Below, piece after piece: positions 58,925-64,000 of a stretch of 64,000 nucleotides of DNA. The notes beneath the pieces are model-generated. The model made no database searches and was not told the DNA's origin. It saw nothing but the letters and a program-made list of their open reading frames with translations. The position numbers and the translations under genes are program-made. Every line of letters begins with the position of its first letter. Positions within the stretch are counted from its first letter, which is position 1. The DNA is taken from positions 23,075,975-23,139,974 of the forward strand of contig NC_079375.1 in assembly GCF_021018895.1 (NCBI RefSeq), read 5' to 3'. This DNA comes from Seriola aureovittata (lineage: Eukaryota; Chordata; Actinopteri; Carangiformes; Carangidae).

Positions 58925-59075
58925 CTCTGCCAGTGTATTGATCGTTGCTAATGGATTGGCTCTGATTCCGGAGACGTCTAACATGCTTTCCTATCCTCTT
59001 ATTTTCACCCGGGGAAATCAATGAGGAAAGGCCTGAAAATTTAGACAGGATCAGGTTTTAAGGAATCTACAGTGA
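58925..59075. promoter_or_regulatory. candidate conserved noncoding element
   Basis: Complex block between CT and GA tracts. It contains GTATTGATCGTTGCTAATGG, ATTGGCTCTGATTCC and AAATCAATGAGG. Confidence 0.35.
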
Positions 59076-59559
59076 GACACAGCCCACCTGAGTGTGAGGA
59101 GAGAGAGAGAGAGAGAGCAAGAAAGAGAGAGAGGGAGAGAGTGTGTCTGTGGGTGTGAGAGTGTCTAGGCGAGTTGGTATTGAGAAACAGTACGTAGCTT
59201 TATGTTAAAGATGCACGTGTTTGCAGTGGTTTTGTGGCAAACCATGACCTGCATTAAGTGATCACAATGAGGCAAACTGCCATCAATATGAACACAAATC
59301 AATAACTGTGTTTACAGATTTATTTGAACCTTTTTAAATCTACTTTTCCCTCCTTTAATTCCACCTTAAGTAACTTTAAAGCTGAAGCAGTGATCTTGTC
59401 CTGCACCGTCTGATGGATCAGCTTCTTCTCACTAAAGTTTTTACCTATAGCACATACAGTATATTTTATTTGAAAGTAAATCTAGTTAATTACTGTCCTT
59501 CAGTGGAACTTGTATTACTTTATACCCCACACACAGCACACGATCACCTTGGAATACAT

Positions 59560-59915
59560 TGTTTGTATAGATTAGTATACCCAAGAGTATATACAGTAAA
59601 TGAACTCCTCCATGAGCAGCGAGAAACTAAAAAAGCTGTTTAATGCAGGTCCCTTCCTTCCTGCTGCTGTCAGACTGTATAACAAACACTGCACTCAGTG
59701 AACCACACACACACACACACACCAAGAACTCACACACCAGCTGTGCAGTATTCCTCATCTGGGATTTTTGCTGTGTTGAAATAATAATATATCATTATCT
59801 ATTATTTATCCCTTTAAAAATATTTAGTATTAGTAACTGACATTTTGCAATTTTTTTTACTGTCCACTTTGCTGCTGTAACAATGAAAAGCCTTATCTTA
59901 TCAATGCATCAATAA
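59560..59915 (+). mobile_element. 3' end of a LINE-type retroelement (remnant)
   Basis: The run CCTTCCTGCTGCTGTCAGAC, CAAACACTGCACTCAGTGAA, TGTGTTGAAATAATAATAT and TTTGCTGCTGTAACAATG matches the recognisable terminal region and 3' UTR of fish LINE copies. A short CA tract is inserted or expanded at 59706-59721. Only the tail is present, and the open frame on its left is not an intact ORF. Confidence 0.55.
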
Positions 59916-60562
59916 TAATGATCCAGTAAGATAATATACAATCTATATTTAAACAACACTCAAACAGGGGCCATTCTGCATGTTGATTACTTTTACTTTT
60001 CATATTTTCAGTTCTGTACATTGGCTCACAAAACAGCGAATAGCTTGTGCCTCAGTGGGATATTTCTGACCATATATTGACCGCAGGGCTCCACATGTCC
60101 TCATGCTCTGAAACTATGAATAGCAGTTTGACATGAATTGATGAACAGATCATCCAGGCTGATACACCGTACAGTATCCCTCTCCCTCCCTCTCTCATCT
60201 CTCTCTCTCTCTCCTCTCTGTCTGTCAGTGTCTCTCTCCCTCTTGTTCCCTTTGTGTCTCGGCGCTAATTTGACATCAAAACAGCTAACATGAGGGTGCG
60301 AGCTTGTTCTACTACTTTGACCTTCATTCACCGTGCGGCTAAAGTTGCTGACGTGACTGCTCAAATAAACACGTACACACACATACACACGCACACACAC
60401 ACACATGCACACACAGAGGGATGAACATGGACAGAGACAGAGGTCCTCACTGCTGCTCAAACAACGGATGGAGCTGTGTTAAATCTGAGAAGGCAATCAA
60501 TGACCAATGAGGAGTGTGACTGTGTGCATGTGTGTGTGTGTGTGCATGTATGTGTGTGTGTG

Positions 60563-60595
<33 letters not shown>

Positions 60596-60720
60596 CATGC
60601 AGGGGGCAGAAGGGCCCAGCAGGTTTGAAACTCTATCCTGGGGCCAGATCATTTATAAATGGGAGGATATTGATGACTTCAGTGCGTGTGTGTGTGTGTG
60701 TGCAGGGGAGAGATTGCGCC

Positions 60721-60725
<5 letters not shown>

Positions 60726-60768
<43 letters not shown>
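60726..60768. repeat. (TG)n microsatellite
   Basis: About 43 bp of TG. A second tract lies at 60569-60593. Confidence 0.94.
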
Positions 60769-60769
<1 letters not shown>

Positions 60770-61585
60770 GTGGGAAGACATCAATGTGCTCCCTGCCTCT
60801 TCACACAGCAGAGCAAATTGGAGAAGTTGTCAGGAGTCACAACACGAGGGGCCAGCCAGGGGACGAAGAGGGCTTGCAGGCAGGATGGCGCTGAGCTGAT
60901 GGCTCAGCGTGAGGAGGGCCCGGGGCATGATGGGATGCGAATGGTGGGGAAAGGATTGGGTGTAGAATTCAATAGATAGTATTATGTTTTGAAATCGTTG
61001 TTTCGTTAAGATAATTGAGCAAGTAGAGCTGCTTTAGCCCATTCTGGCAGAAAGGACATGACAGTCGTGAGACAGGAAAGGAAGCTGAATGATCTGTAAA
61101 GACGTTTAGTTTCTGTTGTTTCCTGCTCTTTCCTTACAGGTTACACCTTCTACAGGTACGGCAGGTTCATACTATGAGGATGTAGCTGACTTTGACTTGT
61201 TGCTAATAGATCTTATAGCTCACTTCCATTGGCTATGAGGGACTAGGCACTCAGACAGATCTGCAATTCGCTCAATGTCCCTGAATGTGTATGTGTCTTA
61301 TTCACATACCTTGTAAAAACACTTCAAAATAAGAGCCTAACCATGAACAAGCTGTTGTTCTCTCTCGTTACTGAATTGGTTTGAGGGTTTAAAAGATAAT
61401 TATGTGCAGGATCATCACAGATTATACGGCGGGACATGATTGACAGGTGTCCACCAGAAGCCACATGTATACAACACACACAGAAACTATTATGAGCAGT
61501 GATGGACACTGATGCTTTTAGTGGATGGAGGATGGAGGGGGTGTTTCTCTGCCCAAACTCCTCCCTCTCCTGAGAGCTGCTTTCA

Positions 61586-61609
61586 CCCCCCCCCCCCCCC
61601 CCCCCCCCC
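61586..61609. repeat. poly(C) run, 24 nt
   Basis: Twenty-four consecutive C in a C-rich region. The proline-rich 228-codon frame around it is an artefact of composition. Confidence 0.9.
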
Positions 61610-61877
61610 ATCTCTCACCCCCACAAACCATCCCCTTTACCCCCGACACTTTCACTCTCCCACACACAGCAACAGAGTGGCTGCTGCTTTGTCCTCTTAC
61701 ACAAACATTCCCACAGAAAAGGGGCAGAAAACCATTTACCCCCTTTTACTTACTAACACCCCCCCCCCTCCTTCCTGCCCCTTCAGAGGTTGTATTGGGG
61801 CAGAAAAGGGTATCCCGCCTCACTTTCTCCCTCCTTGCCTCCTCTCTGTTTTTTTCCACCCCCCAATTTCACACAAC

Positions 61878-61910
<33 letters not shown>

Positions 61911-62025
61911 ACATGCACATGGATACAAACATACGCGCACATACAAACTGAACCCACCCAGTCAACAGCTGTACATGAGGTGACAAATTGGGGTCTTTGT
62001 CTGCTTAAAGGGGGTGGGGAACCCC

Positions 62026-62058
<33 letters not shown>

Positions 62059-63011
62059 CCACACACCTACACACACACGCACACGCACACATTGAGCCAT
62101 CCATGTCTATTGTAGGCAAGTTCCATCGCACACCGGACAATGCATATTGCCCCCGATGTTTAAGAGGAGAAATATGGTGCTGCCTTTGTGGGAGGTAGAG
62201 AGCTTCAGTTCATTGAGGGAGTGATAAAGAGACAGACAGATTAACAGGGAGAGAGACAGAGAGTGCATGAGGTAGAGAAAGAGAAAGTGAGAGGAGGAGA
62301 GGAGGGAAAGATGGATCAGCCAATCACGTGGAATGGATGGAAATTATAGTAAAAAAAAACAAAAAAAAAACCTAAAGAATTCAGTTAAATGTTGCAAAAA
62401 AAGTTGTTTTTAACAGGATGTGGTAACATGAGGAAAATAATAAAAAAAAATCATAATAATAACAATAAAAAATAATAGTAAGTTTAAAATCCTACACTGT
62501 GATAATTACCTTTAACAAAAGCGTTCTCTGAACACATACTGTAGATTCAGTACATTAAACTGCAGGCATCCAGGCCTCAAATAAGTGAATTAAGGAGATG
62601 TGGGAAAGGGATTAAGATGTTGGTAGAGACAGGAATTTCAACTTTTTTCTCTTTCTGTGGCAGGTTCGGTTACAAATGAGTCTCGACAAACCTCGTAAAA
62701 ACGCCCAGAATAGACCCAACGTCTCACCGCACTGATTATTATATCGCTGGCTTCCCAGCACAACATGCACACACACACACAGACACACACACACACAGGA
62801 GGGCTACTACAAACGCCACCGATATTATTGGTAATTTCACAGCTTTTACTAAATTTATTACTAATGCTACTATTATGGCTACTAATAATCTGTTTATAAG
62901 GTTTCCAGTCGTAAAATCCACATCAGCTTTGAAGGAACACAGAGTTAGTGCTTGTTTTGGTGAAATAAAATTACTTTTCACTTCACTTTCACTTTAAATG
63001 AGAGGTTTGAC

Positions 63012-63356
63012 ATTTCAGGAAATATGCTTATTCACTTTCTTGCTAGTTAGAGTTAAATGAGAATATCGTTAACTCTAGTTCTAGCCAGGAGACAGTTAGC
63101 TTAGCTTAGCACAAAGACTGGAAGCGGAGGGAAACAGCTAGCCTGGCAGGTCTTGTCAGGAAGTCTTAGTTTCTATAATTTTCGTTTTGTACAGATTAAA
63201 AAATCAAAGCATGACTTGTTGATGACAGAGTATTTTTGCTAAGTTAAGCTAGTTGAGCACTAGCTGTAGCTTCATATTTAGCATACAGATATGAGAGTGG
63301 TATCAATCTTCTCGTCTAACTTTTGGAAAGACAGTGAATGAAAATGTTGAATTTCA
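63012..63356. mobile_element. inverted-repeat MITE (TTAGCTTAGCTTAGC family)
   Basis: The left end (63012-63067) and the reverse complement of the right end (63300-63356) share the order TTCACT..TCTT..AGTTAGA..GAGAA.AT, giving imperfect terminal inverted repeats of about 50 bp. Just inside lies GTTAGCTTAGCTTAGCACAA followed by AGACTGGAAGC, the hallmark of a very abundant teleost element. About 345 bp with no transposase. Confidence 0.75.
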
Positions 63357-63594
63357 GCTTCACCGCACTTTCCAAAATAGCTTTTTGTTTGTTGTCCCTT
63401 GAATAAAAAATTTTCAATATCTTGCAACTACGAAAAAAAATGCAGCAATTTATGAATTATCTATTTTAGCTAATAATTGGTCAATCAACATTCTTGAAGC
63501 TAAAGAAAGAGATTCAGATGGTGACACTCCCCAAAACCTACTAAAAACCCCATTTTACACACACACACACACACACACGCATATACATACCCCG

Positions 63595-63734
63595 CCGTGG
63601 TGGGCTGACCCTCGGGGTGAAAGAGCTAAGCGTTTGACAGACTCCACCTCTTAACTTGTTAACTTGCTAATTAGGCCTCAGTCACTTCATGGGACTGGAC
63701 AATAGACTGCTGGCTGAGCGATGAGCAGGCTGTG

Positions 63735-63735
<1 letters not shown>
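63595..63735. promoter_or_regulatory. candidate conserved noncoding element
   Basis: Complex block bounded by CA tracts, with GAGCTAAGCGTTTGACAG, CTTGTTAACTTGCTAATTAGG and GGACAATAGAC. GTTAAC and TAATTA cores are adjacent. Confidence 0.38.

Positions 63736-63738
<3 letters not shown>

Positions 63739-63770
<32 letters not shown>
63739..63770. repeat. (CA)n microsatellite
   Basis: About 32 bp of CA. Confidence 0.93.
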
Positions 63771-63773
<3 letters not shown>

Positions 63774-63869
63774 CCCTAAAAGCTAACAACCCCCCATACA
63801 CACTCTACTGATGTGACCACCTGCCCCCTCTTGCTCTCCAAAGGACAGTGTGTTTGCCTTTGTGTGTGT

Positions 63870-63873
<4 letters not shown>

Positions 63874-63921
<48 letters not shown>
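63874..63921. repeat. (TG)n microsatellite
   Basis: About 48 bp of TG with an interrupted left part from 63860. Confidence 0.94.
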
Positions 63922-63923
<2 letters not shown>

Positions 63924-64000
63924 CCGTGGTGGGAGGGTCTGTGATTTCGGGGTCTGGTTGTTGTGTGTGGGGTCTTGTTGCCACGGGAACAGGGTGGAAG

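Noticed and set aside
61512..62198. 228-codon plus-strand frame, the longest in the window
   Set aside because: It is a translation of C-rich and CA-rich sequence (poly-Pro, then HTHT), crosses a poly(C) run and has no domain or conserved motif.
63771..63790. Telomere-like TAACCCTAA
   Set aside because: A single unit next to a CA tract, not a telomeric array.

Overview
The window looks like teleost fish DNA, probably from a percomorph. It has no dense gene content, is packed with (CA)n/(TG)n microsatellites (about one substantial tract per kilobase), and carries fish-type tRNA-derived SINEs and small inverted-repeat DNA elements. Almost every long open frame is a translation of a simple repeat (runs of CVCV, HTHT or SLSL) and is not a gene.

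The one gene I can support is on the minus strand. Two small internal exons, at 9496-9625 (130 nt) and 2690-2738 (49 nt), have clean AG/GT splice sites and compatible phase. They read as consecutive parts of the central region of RNF220, an E3 ubiquitin ligase involved in neural patterning. Transcription therefore runs from high to low coordinates. The long first coding exon must lie beyond 64000, the C-terminal exons including the RING lie below position 1, and teleost paralog a versus b cannot be decided. The window comprises the end of a downstream intron (1-2689), a 6.8 kb intron (2739-9495), and at least 54 kb of one very large upstream intron (9626-64000).

The large intron alternates between three kinds of sequence: microsatellites and purine/pyrimidine tracts; interspersed repeats (SINEs near 14.7 and 27.7 kb, LINE-like tails near 34.2 and 59.6 kb, and inverted-repeat DNA elements near 52.6, 54.9, 56.8 and 63.0 kb); and many 100-300 bp islands of high-complexity, non-coding sequence rich in TAAT/ATTA, GATAA and ACAATGG-type motifs. 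These islands are the best candidates for conserved enhancers, which fits what is recalled of the RNF220 locus in vertebrates.

The most unusual single signal is near 58.2 kb. On the gene's own strand, a long pyrimidine tract ends in CAG followed directly by GTAAGT, the form expected of a recursive splice site inside a giant intron. A perfect 19-bp-arm hairpin (53287-53328) sits where the right terminus of an old DNA transposon should be. No tRNA, rRNA, CRISPR array or complete protein gene was found.
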